Source: Candidatus Equibacterium intestinale
Lineage (GTDB): Bacteria; Bacteroidota; Bacteroidia; Bacteroidales; UBA932
NCBI GenBank assembly: GCA_018064305.1
Contig: JAGHVP010000211.1
Coordinates: 1-10,933 of the forward strand
Reading direction: 5' to 3'
Length of the DNA: 10,933 nt
Shown: piece after piece, positions 1-7,523 of the stretch
Position numbering within the stretch: position 1 is the first letter of the stretch
Layout: every line of letters begins with the position of its first letter
Program-made: the position numbers and the translations under genes
Notes under the pieces: model-generated
The model's input: the letters and a program-made list of their open reading frames with translations, nothing else
What the model was told of the DNA's origin: nothing
The model's database searches: none

Positions 1-559
1 CCTCATACACAGACAGATAATGCTTGATTCCCTTGAACATGTTGTCGCACGAAATCTCGCATCCCGGGAACATGTTCTTGTATTTGCTCTCTACCAGATA
101 AGTGACCTTGCGCGAGCCTGCAACTCCGCCTGCGGCAATGAGTGAGTCGCAGATGGCGTTGTAGTCGGCGGTCACATCCAGAGTCTTCTTAAGAAACCAG
201 ATGCTGGCTCCGGGAAGAGGCATCTCCTGCTCCCGCGTCTTTGCCCAGAAGCCGTCTTCCAGATAGTTGTGCTCTGGAGTGCTGAGGGCATGCACGAAAC
301 TGTATGCGCAGTGGTGGTTAGTAATCATAAGGCCGTCGTGCGATATTACACTGCCCGAGCAGCTGAACTCCAGGCTCACCACAGAGTTGCAAACCGCACC
401 GGGACCGCCGTAGATCTGGCTTGCATCAAGCTGCAGACCCGCCGCCTGCATCTTGCCAAGCAGCTGGCTGTCAATATTATGCACCATCCACATGCCTTCA
501 TCGGCAAAACAGTTGATTGCCACGAGAATGGCAAATACAAGGGAGAGAGATTTTTTCAT
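1..559 (-). CDS. S46 family dipeptidyl-peptidase (DPP7/DPP11 type), N-terminal part
   Basis: The gene starts at ATG 557-559 and runs off the window start, so 186 residues are visible out of the roughly 700 usual for S46 peptidases. Residues 1-19 form a signal peptide ending CFA before DEGMW, the usual mature start of this family. The hallmark is ITNHHCAY at residues 79-86, in which His83 should be the catalytic histidine. The conserved pair Cys67 (SCSGSVIS) and Cys84 is present. The catalytic Asp and Ser lie outside the window, as does the residue that separates DPP7 from DPP11. Known members are periplasmic or outer-membrane-associated serine exopeptidases of chymotrypsin-like fold that remove dipeptides from the N-terminus of oligopeptides. 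Its ATG lies 6 nt after the stop of the beta-barrel gene, so it is very probably the sixth gene of the leftward operon. Family assignment is firm; specificity cannot be told. Confidence 0.93.
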   Translation of the reverse strand, partial: MKKSLSLVFAILVAINCFADEGMWMVHNIDSQLLGKMQAAGLQLDASQIYGGPGAVCNSVVSLEFSCSGSVISHDGLMITNHHCAYSFVHALSTPEHNYLEDGFWAKTREQEMPLPGASIWFLKKTLDVTADYNAICDSLIAAGGVAGSRKVTYLVESKYKNMFPGCEISCDNMFKGIKHYLSVYE

Positions 560-565
560 TTCGAG

Positions 566-2176
566 TTAGAAGATAAAGCCTATCGTGAGACTTGAGCAAC
601 CGCGTTTCTGAAGTGTCACCGAACTGGGATCGGTGCAGTCTGTTACGCTGCCTGCCCAGCCTCCGGCATTGATTACACCATAGATCGTGGCCTTTTCAAG
701 CTGGCGGCTGAGCCTGAGCTTCAGCCCCGCTGAAAGCACGTCGGCTGTGAGATAACCATATTCCTGCCGCAAGGCCGAAGTGAGGACGAATTCCTTTGTG
801 CCTGAAGAGGTTATGGAGATATGACCTTCATCTTCATTCACAGTGTCGAACATTGTGCCGTCGGGCGATGTGGTATATGCGGCAGAAGGGGTTATCTCGA
901 TATTTAAGTTGTTGAAATAAAGATACTTGGTGAATGAAAGGCTGGCCGAAAGGGTGCGGTAGTCCTGGCAGAAGCGCTGTGGATACTCTGTGTAAGCCCT
1001 TTCTCTGTCTGACATGCCGAATCCTGCGGTAGCCCCCCAGCTGATGCTGGTGAGCGACTCGGCCTGACGGAATGTATAGGAGGCGTCAAGGTTGCTGTAC
1101 CTGTCTGAATAGCAGTTGTAACGTGCATAATCTACCCACTGCCTTACCATAGATGCCGGGTCAAGCTCCTGGCGCTGCAGGTATTTGTATCCGGCGCCCT
1201 TTTCGTTGCTGTATGATGCACTCAGGCGGTGCTTGAGCCCGAACTGCAGCGAGGTCGAACCGTTGAGCAGCAGCGACTCGTAGTCGCCTGCCTTGAAATT
1301 GTTATATTTGGTCTCGCCCTGCTTGTCGTTGGAGCGGTCCATGTCGAACTGGGCTGTCCACACCAGGTTGCCGGTGTTGTACTGCAGTGCGGCGCCTGCC
1401 AGATATGAGGCGGTCTGTTTGTAGCGTTTCGAGCGAGTAGATTCGCTGTCTGAATATCCCTGTGCGTTGCAGGTCCAGAGACCGCTTATCTCAAATATGT
1501 ATTTTTCTGTAGACGAGTCGATCTGCTTGTACTCGATAAGTTCGGTGCGGCGGCGGATACCTGCTGTCACTCCGGCTGTGAACGGGCCTGCGGTGTATGA
1601 GAGGGCGGGCCTGAACTCGAAGTTCATGAGTGTGTTGAGGTTGCGCAGGTCTTTCTTCTTAGCCATCATACCGGCGGTGTAGCGCAGGTCGGTGGCAATG
1701 GTGAATTTTTCGCCCAGCGGAAGGGCAGCTGCGGCCTGCAGGCGGTAAAACTCGTCAGAGGCGTTGCCGGGGATGGTGTCGGTAAGCATGAAAGGCGAGC
1801 GTGCGGGCTCGTTCAGCCCAAGCAGCCTTGCCTGCCTCATCCATGTGTAGTCATATCCGAAACTGCCGGAAAGATACAGTTTGCCGAGGCGGGTGTAAGA
1901 CTTGACGTCTAAGACAGCATCGGTGCTGCTCTTCGGGTCGTATGCGTTCCTGAAGCTGCCTGCCTTGTGAAGCACTCCCGCATTGAGGTCGGTGAAAGAG
2001 CCGCCCAGAGTGGTGAGCAGCGTGTCGCTCAGCCGCATGAACGCGGCATTGCTGCTCTGCAGCAGAGGGTTCTGCCATTCCATCTTCTCAAAGGTATAGT
2101 CCCCCTTGCTCTGGCCGGAAAGGGCGGCGGAGCAGCACATCAGCAAAACTATGATATTGATCTTAAGTGCTTTCAT
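566..2176 (-). CDS. Outer-membrane beta-barrel protein, DUF6850 type
   Basis: This encodes 536 residues. A signal peptide occupies about residues 1-21 (KALKINIIVLLMC then AALSG-Q). The two adjacent cysteines there do not make a proper lipobox, so signal peptidase I is more likely. The rest shows the alternating pattern of amphipathic beta-strands rich in Tyr, Ser, Thr and Gly, with charged loops, and it ends in the aromatic strand LTIGFIF. This is the signature of an outer-membrane barrel. I recognise the resemblance to the DUF6850 family, which is commonly found beside DUF4876 proteins and TonB-dependent receptors in Bacteroidales; this is recalled, not searched. There is no plug domain or TonB box, so it is not itself a TonB receptor. 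It starts 6 nt after the DUF4876 gene and ends 6 nt before the peptidase gene. Its role, whether channel, receptor partner or assembly factor, is unknown. Confidence 0.8.
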   Translation of the reverse strand: MKALKINIIVLLMCCSAALSGQSKGDYTFEKMEWQNPLLQSSNAAFMRLSDTLLTTLGGSFTDLNAGVLHKAGSFRNAYDPKSSTDAVLDVKSYTRLGKLYLSGSFGYDYTWMRQARLLGLNEPARSPFMLTDTIPGNASDEFYRLQAAAALPLGEKFTIATDLRYTAGMMAKKKDLRNLNTLMNFEFRPALSYTAGPFTAGVTAGIRRRTELIEYKQIDSSTEKYIFEISGLWTCNAQGYSDSESTRSKRYKQTASYLAGAALQYNTGNLVWTAQFDMDRSNDKQGETKYNNFKAGDYESLLLNGSTSLQFGLKHRLSASYSNEKGAGYKYLQRQELDPASMVRQWVDYARYNCYSDRYSNLDASYTFRQAESLTSISWGATAGFGMSDRERAYTEYPQRFCQDYRTLSASLSFTKYLYFNNLNIEITPSAAYTTSPDGTMFDTVNEDEGHISITSSGTKEFVLTSALRQEYGYLTADVLSAGLKLRLSRQLEKATIYGVINAGGWAGSVTDCTDPSSVTLQKRGCSSLTIGFIF

Positions 2177-2182
2177 AAGGGG

Positions 2183-3376
2183 TTATCTGTTGAAATGTGG
2201 GTTGGGGGCGACATCGGTGATGAAGTCTTCGGCCGAGTTGTTGGTGTCTTTGTATTTCATGACACCGCCGGCCATGCCTTTTTCGCGGCGGGTGATGACC
2301 TTGCCGGAATAGTGGGCCGACTCCATATATATATATGATGCATCCACGCTTGTGGGGAGCCTCTTCACCGATTTCTGAGGTGTGTCGGCGCACTCTATGC
2401 CGTCTACAATCCAGTCTTTTGCAATATGCCAGTATTTTGTGCCCGATGTCTTGCCTATTTCGTATCTCTCCCAGAGTGAAGGGTCGGCCAGATATGCCGC
2501 CACACCATGTTCGGGGCGGAACACTGCCACTGCGGGGCTGTGGATGGAGAGGGTCCATGCGGTGCCCTGTGCGGCGATGATCCTGGTGAGGGCGGGGATG
2601 CCGGCTGCAATCTCGTGCTTGCTCAGCAGCGGGTCGTAGAAACCGAAGTCGGCGCGCGACATGTCAAGGCGCGATGTGGCGCGGTTGGTGTGGTCCACAG
2701 CGCAGAATGCCAGCACACACGACTGGCCGGGCTCTATGGGATACTGGGTGCCGTTGCCCGGAATCATCCAGCACATGCCTGCGATAGGGATGGTGTCGCG
2801 GCCTGCCCAGGGGTTGTTGCCCGATGTTGAGTTGTGGGGATATATTGTGCAGACGCACAGCGAGTCGAGATACTCGCGCACTGCGCCGTTGTTGTACAGC
2901 TCGATGTAGCGGTCGTTTGTGTAGTTGGCACCTTCCGGGGTCGACGAGCCGTGGTAGTACAATTCGCGGATTATGATAGAGGCGGGCTTGGCGATGTTGA
3001 GTGTGAGGTCAAGCACGGGCGCGCCTGTTGTGCCGTCGTCCTGTATGATTCCTTCCGATGTGAGGATGAACTCTGATGCCGATGTGTTTGCCGAAAGCCC
3101 CGACTCGTATTCCACCGATGCCAGGAGGTCGTATTTGCCGCATCCAAGTTCCATCTCTATCTCGCCGTTCTCATCGGGATGGCACGAGTAGTTGAAAGGA
3201 AGGCTCTTGTTGCTGATGGTTATGTTGAGGTCTTCCAGGCTGATTGATTCTGCAACTGCCTGCTCTGTCCCTTCGGGGAAAGATATCCTTATCTTGAGCG
3301 ATGCCTTCTCAATGCTGTCTTCTATGCAGGAGGCCAGCAGCATTGCCGAAACGAGTATTGCAAATATTCTTTTCAT
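2183..3376 (-). CDS. DUF4876-type surface lipoprotein
   Basis: This encodes 397 residues. A lipoprotein signal ends in LLASC, with Cys17 as the lipidated residue, followed by IEDS. Acidic residues just after the cysteine are the kind of export signal that sends Bacteroidota lipoproteins to the cell surface, so surface exposure is inferred. Residues about 25-130 look like a transthyretin or Ig-like beta-sandwich (GEIEMELGCGKYDLLASVEY). Residues 131-397 hold the DUF4876-like part: IIIRELYYHG, then NDRYIELYNNG at 154-164, resembling the start of lamin-tail-type domains. Further on are DWIVDGIEC (321-329) and a C-terminal APNPHFNR. The gene sits between the TonB receptor (10-nt gap) and the beta-barrel (6-nt gap). 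It takes the position a SusD lipoprotein would have in a polysaccharide locus but shows no SusD features. Its ligand is unknown. A perfect AGGAGG lies 6 nt before its ATG. Confidence 0.8.
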   Translation of the reverse strand: MKRIFAILVSAMLLASCIEDSIEKASLKIRISFPEGTEQAVAESISLEDLNITISNKSLPFNYSCHPDENGEIEMELGCGKYDLLASVEYESGLSANTSASEFILTSEGIIQDDGTTGAPVLDLTLNIAKPASIIIRELYYHGSSTPEGANYTNDRYIELYNNGAVREYLDSLCVCTIYPHNSTSGNNPWAGRDTIPIAGMCWMIPGNGTQYPIEPGQSCVLAFCAVDHTNRATSRLDMSRADFGFYDPLLSKHEIAAGIPALTRIIAAQGTAWTLSIHSPAVAVFRPEHGVAAYLADPSLWERYEIGKTSGTKYWHIAKDWIVDGIECADTPQKSVKRLPTSVDASYIYMESAHYSGKVITRREKGMAGGVMKYKDTNNSAEDFITDVAPNPHFNR

Positions 3377-3382
3377 CGTGAG

Positions 3383-3388
3383 CCTCCT
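3383..3388 (-). promoter_or_regulatory. Shine-Dalgarno sequence of the DUF4876 gene
   Basis: On the minus strand AGGAGG overlaps the TAG stop of the TonB receptor gene and ends 6 nt before the ATG at 3374-3376. A perfect Shine-Dalgarno hexamer at this spacing is unusual for Bacteroidota, which mostly initiate without one. None of the other genes in this window shows one. It may help reinitiation right after the receptor is finished; that effect is inference. Confidence 0.6.
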
Positions 3389-6257
3389 ATCTTACAGTTA
3401 TCTTTACTTCAGCACCGAAGTAGATCTTCGAGTTCATGTCCTGCAGGTATCCTGTGACTGAGTTTGCCACACGGCCCCTCTGGTTCAGGAAGTTGTTGGC
3501 ATAGAAAGAGATGGTGGCAATGTCGCGTATCTCTTTGGTGAGCCTCAGGTTCAGCATTCCGTAGCAGGGATATCCGCTGCGCAGGTAGTATGTGGGGACA
3601 TTCGTGTTTATGATAAGGTTCTCGAACTCCTTGTCGCGCTCCATCTCTTCTGTGAACCTGTAGACATTGCCGGCGCGGTCCATTATGAACTGGGGGTTGA
3701 CATGCTTGGTGTGGGTCTGGTCGGCAAGTGCCGCCTCTCCGGTTATGCGGCTGCCTGCTTCGTCGTAGTAGTATGGCATCGACTCGCCGCCCAGCATGTT
3801 CTTATATGTTGTGGCATTGAGGAACACCATCTGTGCGCCCAGCGTCACCACCATTGCCAGACGCGGGATGTGGGTGATGAAGCGGACATTGGTGCTGAAA
3901 CGCTCCTTCACAGAGCTGTTCTGGCTTTCTTTGCCGCCTGCATAGATTCCTACATAGGGGAAAGTGCGTCCGTTGACGGTGGAAGCGTAGAGGTAGTGCG
4001 AATATGCGTTGTTGAGAGTGGTGATGTTCATGTATGCACCGCTAACGTTGATGCTGGTGTTGATGGCCTTGATCTTTGCGAAGTCAAGGGTGTATTCGAT
4101 GCCCCACTTGTAGTTGTTGATATTGTTTACAGGGAGGCTGTATTTCATGAAAGTGGTGTCGGTGATGGAAGATACTGGCTTTCCGTCGGCCAGCACGTTG
4201 CCGTCCATATATACAGGGAACTGGCCTGAAGGGATGGTCTGTGCGGAAGGTGTGCCGCCGGCCCACTCGTAGCCGTAGCGCTTATATTCCATAGGTGCGC
4301 ATACAGTGGCGAAGCCGTAGCCGTTGGAAAGATTCTCTTCGAAGAACACCAGGCTTCCGCTTACCAGCCGGGTCTCGAAGTCGATGCCGGTCTCGAAGTT
4401 AACAGACTTCTGGAGCTTCAGCGAGCTGGAGGTGGTCTCGACCTTCTTGGTGGTCATCACTGCCAGCGACCAGTCGTTGGCGTCTATATCATTATATGAG
4501 AAAGAGACTTTGTCGGAATATGCCGGCTCGGGATAGAGGTATATCATGGAAGGAGCCTTGGTGGCGATGCCCCATCCCGCACGGGTGCTGAGGTCTTTGA
4601 ACACACTGCCGTTGTGGATGAGCCCCAGCTTGAGGTTCAGACGCGGCTCTATGGCGGTGAAGTCGCTTATGTTGGGTATCTTTTCGGCATAGATGCCTGT
4701 GTAGCGCACACCTGCCTGCATCTCTACATACTGTTTGCCGAAGCTGTATTTGACCTTGTCTTCTGCAAATGCGGTGTATTTGTGCACCAGTGGGATGTCG
4801 CGGTACGAGCGTTCGCGGTACGATGCTATTCCGGGAGTGGGGGGCATGGTTACGTCGAACACCTTTCCGCGGCCGATGTTGCCGTCCATGAGGTACTCCG
4901 CACCGAGTATCACCTTGTTGGTGACAGATTCTCCCTTGTAGAAGTGTGAGGCCATGAGCTTGCCCTGGGCATTGATGGGTGTGCCGAACACCTGCACGTC
5001 GCTGTAGTACTGGGCAGGGGTGAAGAATCCGATGTTCTCACCCTCTGTCATGGTAGTCGACCCGGGGATGCGCCCGACGCTCGTGTATCTTCTGTCACGG
5101 GAGTATTGTGTGCCGTAGCTTCCTGCAAACAGGTAGTCTACGTTTGTAATCCATTTTTTGTTGAGGGTCCACTTGCCGTTGACATTCAGGCTTACGCTCT
5201 TGTCGGTCTCTTCGGCGATTTCGTCAAGGAAGAGGTCGGGGTCGCTGGAAGTGGATGCGCTGCTGTAGTGGGCGCGCAGCTTTGCGTTGAGTGTGAGACG
5301 GCGGCGGAACGTGTTGGAATAGCCCATCTGGAAATTCACGCGGTCGTATTTCTCTGCCACCGAACGGATATCGTTGTAGGCCAGTGCGTAGTCGGTGTCG
5401 AAGTTGAGCACGCCGGCCTTGTTGCCCAGTGAGAATCCTTTGCCGGCATATATCTGCTTGAGGGAGGGGTCGGTCTTGATCCTGAACTCCCATGGGGTGA
5501 CGCCTGCCTTTGTCTTTACCAGCACTGCGCCTGAAGTCATGTTGCCGTATTCTGCCGAGGGGATGCCTCGTATGACTTCTACCGATTCGATGTTGTCGGT
5601 GGATATCTGGCGGGTATCCACGCTGCCGCCGGCACTTGATGCGGCATTTTCGGTGGAGTTGTTCATTGCGTTGCCGGACGACATCATCTGGATGTTGGCG
5701 TCGTTGCTGAGAGTGGCGCCGTCTACAATGAGTGCCGTGCCCACCACGTTGGCGCTGTTGCTGCCGATGTCACGGATAGAGATGCTGTTGACTGTGGTGA
5801 GCGAGGGGTTGGTGGTGATGCTTCCGGGAAGCAGCTGCATCACATCGGTGAGGCTGGAAGGCTGTATATGCTCCAGCGTCTGCTTTGCGATGTGGCTCGA
5901 CGATGTCATTCCGCCGCCTTCCTTTGCTGTTACCACCACTTCGTCAAGCGCGATGGAAGAGGGCTTGAGCGAGACATCCAGCTTGATATTGCCTTTCAGC
6001 ACAATCGCCTTCGTAAATGTCTCGTATCCTAAAGACGAAACCTCAACGGTGTATTTTCCACCGTTGAGGTTGTCTATGATGTATTTTCCGTCAAGGTCTG
6101 TGGTTGCCCACTGCTCGCACTCCTTCACAACCACGGTCACCATGTAGACAGGTTCCGATGTGGTTGCATCCTTTACGGTTCCGCTGAGACTGTATTTCTG
6201 TGCGAATGAACTCACAGAAACAAGCAGTGTGGCGAGTATGGACAACAGCCTTTTCAA
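3387..6257 (-). CDS. TonB-dependent outer-membrane receptor with CarboxypepD_reg-like N-terminus
   Basis: This encodes 956 residues and should be an energised outer-membrane importer. Residues 1-19 are a signal peptide ending SSFA before Q20. Residues 21-98 form a carboxypeptidase-regulatory-like domain (LSGTVKD, TTDLDGKYII, VSSLGYE). A TonB-box-like segment, LDEVVVTA, is at 104-111. The plug domain spans about 125-252, with DVMQLLPG, SISIRDIG, ALIVDG and the motif VEVIRGIPSAEYGNMTSG at 226-243. The remainder is the 22-strand-type barrel. A Ser/Asn/Ala-rich stretch lies within the plug at about 191-215. The SusC signatures that go with a SusD partner are absent, and no susD is adjacent. The start codon is TTG at 6255-6257: an in-frame TAG lies two codons upstream and the next in-frame ATG (Met39) would remove the signal peptide. 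Cargo cannot be told from sequence; siderophore or heme complexes, metals, and peptides are all possible. Confidence 0.96.
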   Translation of the reverse strand: MKRLLSILATLLVSVSSFAQKYSLSGTVKDATTSEPVYMVTVVVKECEQWATTDLDGKYIIDNLNGGKYTVEVSSLGYETFTKAIVLKGNIKLDVSLKPSSIALDEVVVTAKEGGGMTSSSHIAKQTLEHIQPSSLTDVMQLLPGSITTNPSLTTVNSISIRDIGSNSANVVGTALIVDGATLSNDANIQMMSSGNAMNNSTENAASSAGGSVDTRQISTDNIESVEVIRGIPSAEYGNMTSGAVLVKTKAGVTPWEFRIKTDPSLKQIYAGKGFSLGNKAGVLNFDTDYALAYNDIRSVAEKYDRVNFQMGYSNTFRRRLTLNAKLRAHYSSASTSSDPDLFLDEIAEETDKSVSLNVNGKWTLNKKWITNVDYLFAGSYGTQYSRDRRYTSVGRIPGSTTMTEGENIGFFTPAQYYSDVQVFGTPINAQGKLMASHFYKGESVTNKVILGAEYLMDGNIGRGKVFDVTMPPTPGIASYRERSYRDIPLVHKYTAFAEDKVKYSFGKQYVEMQAGVRYTGIYAEKIPNISDFTAIEPRLNLKLGLIHNGSVFKDLSTRAGWGIATKAPSMIYLYPEPAYSDKVSFSYNDIDANDWSLAVMTTKKVETTSSSLKLQKSVNFETGIDFETRLVSGSLVFFEENLSNGYGFATVCAPMEYKRYGYEWAGGTPSAQTIPSGQFPVYMDGNVLADGKPVSSITDTTFMKYSLPVNNINNYKWGIEYTLDFAKIKAINTSINVSGAYMNITTLNNAYSHYLYASTVNGRTFPYVGIYAGGKESQNSSVKERFSTNVRFITHIPRLAMVVTLGAQMVFLNATTYKNMLGGESMPYYYDEAGSRITGEAALADQTHTKHVNPQFIMDRAGNVYRFTEEMERDKEFENLIINTNVPTYYLRSGYPCYGMLNLRLTKEIRDIATISFYANNFLNQRGRVANSVTGYLQDMNSKIYFGAEVKITVR
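6255..6257 (-). promoter_or_regulatory. TTG start codon of the TonB receptor
   Basis: The minus strand reads TAG GAT TTG AAA AGG, so the in-frame stop at 6261-6263 leaves only GAT before TTG. No ATG or GTG can give a complete signal peptide, which fixes TTG as the start. The other complete genes in the window start with ATG. A rare start on the operon's main transporter suggests it is translated below its two upstream lipoproteins; that consequence is inference. Confidence 0.8.
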
Positions 6258-6275
6258 ATCCTACGGGTTAAAGGG

Positions 6276-7505
6276 TTACTCTTCGTTTCTGATGCAGCGG
6301 AGTGATGCTGCGAAAGGACGTGCCGATGCGTAGTTGTAGAGAGTGTTTACAACGGTGCCTTTACCGTTGGCATCGATCTGCAGACCGTACCACTGGGTTG
6401 TGGTAGAATATGTAGAGCAGAAGTAGTAGGTGCTTGTGAGGCCCTTGCCGCTTGTGTAGCCCTTGTAGCTGAAGCCGTTGGCATAACCGGCACCTGAGCC
6501 CTGTACGTAACCTGCCTGTGTGGGGTTGAATCCTGCTGCCTTGAGGTCGGGAGCGGCCGCTACTAGTGCATCAAACTCTGCCTTGGTGGGGATGTGCCAT
6601 CCGTCGGGGCAGATACCCTTCTTGCCTTCCTGCTTCTTGCAGGTTGTCTTTGTGATCTGTGTGTCGAACACTACCTGGTCTGAGTAGAGAAGACCTTTGG
6701 CCTGGATGCTTTCTGTCTCGCTGTCGGCCTCTGCTGCATCGTTCTTGCTGGGATACCAGATTCCGCACTTGCCGTCGCCGATTACAATACCTTTGGCTGC
6801 ATAGCAGAGGTTTTCTGTAATCCACCATCTTCCGTCGGGCATCCTTCTGATAGGATACTCACGTGCTCCGATTGTAACGGAAGGTGCCTTCTGTGTGATT
6901 GTGAGGGTGTCCCTTACAATGCCGTCATCGGTGTTTGACACAACATAGAGGTTGATTTCTCTTGCTGTAGGCTCGAGGTATTCACCTATCTTGACTGATA
7001 TCACGCCGTTGTCCTTGACGTCCTCGGCTGCGGGGTCGCCTGTGAGGGGCTTGACCTCTACGTCAGTTGCGTCGCAGGTGATGGTCCATGGGTTGTTGCC
7101 GGAAACTGTGAATGAAGCTTCCTCGCCTGTGTATTCAACCATGTAGATGCTTTTGTTGAACTTGATGTAGGCCGATGCGGGCTGTGAAATCACAAATGTC
7201 TTAAGCGCGTCTCTTTCTGTGCCGTGAGCTACAACTGTGAGATAGAAGTTGTTGTCTTTCTCAGATGTGTTGGGAGCAACCTTCACCTGGATGGTTGCGG
7301 GACCTTCACCGTTGAGCTGAGAGATTTTAAGGAGGGAATCGTCGTCACAAAGGAGTTCCCAGGGATAGTTGGCATCTACATTGAGGTCAACGCTTCCGCC
7401 TGTGTAGGCAATTTCTACCGCCTCTTTGTCGATTGAAACTGTGGGCTCTTCCGAGCAAGCTGCAAGTGCAGCGACTGCAAATAAGATGATAAGGATTCTT
7501 TTCAT
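6276..7505 (-). CDS. Surface lipoprotein with two BACON-like domains and a FISUMP domain
   Basis: This encodes 409 residues. The lipobox is ALAAC with Cys17, followed by SEEP. A Ser and two acidic residues after the cysteine fit the Bacteroidota surface-export signal, so the protein is probably displayed outside the cell. Residues about 23-110 and 112-206 are two BACON-like Ig modules, each with an aromatic 'PW' strand (NYPWELLCDD, NNPWTITCDA) and ending in an ITQ/ISQ strand. Residues about 208-409 are a FISUMP domain (Fibrobacter succinogenes major paralogous domain): MPDGRWWITENL, AKGLLYSD, GICPDGWHIPT (297-307) and a C-terminal SLRCIRNEE. The family's biochemical role is not established. 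The motif around GWHIPT recalls Lcl C-terminal/DUF1566 domains, which suggests a lectin-like binding fold. BACON modules are proposed to bind glycans or mucin. It lies 18 nt after its FISUMP paralogue and 18 nt before the TonB receptor. Confidence 0.9.
   Translation of the reverse strand: MKRILIILFAVAALAACSEEPTVSIDKEAVEIAYTGGSVDLNVDANYPWELLCDDDSLLKISQLNGEGPATIQVKVAPNTSEKDNNFYLTVVAHGTERDALKTFVISQPASAYIKFNKSIYMVEYTGEEASFTVSGNNPWTITCDATDVEVKPLTGDPAAEDVKDNGVISVKIGEYLEPTAREINLYVVSNTDDGIVRDTLTITQKAPSVTIGAREYPIRRMPDGRWWITENLCYAAKGIVIGDGKCGIWYPSKNDAAEADSETESIQAKGLLYSDQVVFDTQITKTTCKKQEGKKGICPDGWHIPTKAEFDALVAAAPDLKAAGFNPTQAGYVQGSGAGYANGFSYKGYTSGKGLTSTYYFCSTYSTTTQWYGLQIDANGKGTVVNTLYNYASARPFAASLRCIRNEE
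6585..6614 (-). repeat. 30-bp perfect repeat shared with the neighbouring FISUMP gene
   Basis: The 30 bases here are identical to 7905-7934 in the upstream paralogue. They encode the FISUMP core ICPDGWHIPT. Flanking bases diverge at once, so identity is confined to the motif. Strong protein constraint, recent duplication or gene conversion could each explain it. Confidence 0.85.
6807..6839 (-). repeat. 33-bp near-identical block shared with the neighbouring FISUMP gene
   Basis: The block matches 8118-8150 in the upstream paralogue with two mismatches in 33 bases. It encodes the PDGRWW(I/M)TENL motif at the start of the FISUMP domain. With the 30-bp block it marks the two lipoproteins as paralogues at the DNA level as well as the protein level. 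Confidence 0.85.
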
Positions 7506-7523
7506 TATACTTGTTTGTTATTA

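Noticed and set aside
2325..2336. Run of six AT dinucleotides that might cause phase-variable frameshifting of the DUF4876 gene.
   Set aside because: Six units is short for slippage, and the run encodes an ordinary Tyr-Ile-Tyr-Met stretch.
3702..4229. 175-codon open frame on the plus strand opposite the receptor barrel.
   Set aside because: It is antisense to a confident gene and has no family resemblance.
5395..6147. 250-codon open frame on the plus strand opposite the TonB receptor.
   Set aside because: It lies wholly inside a clear receptor gene, has no recognisable domain and reflects codon bias on the other strand.
6552..6567. The bases AGCGGCCGCTACTAGT resemble the BioBrick cloning suffix (SpeI plus NotI sites) in reverse complement.
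   Set aside because: The stretch is in frame, encodes plausible FISUMP residues (LVAAA) and has no vector sequence on either side. Chance is the simpler explanation; a read-level check could settle it.
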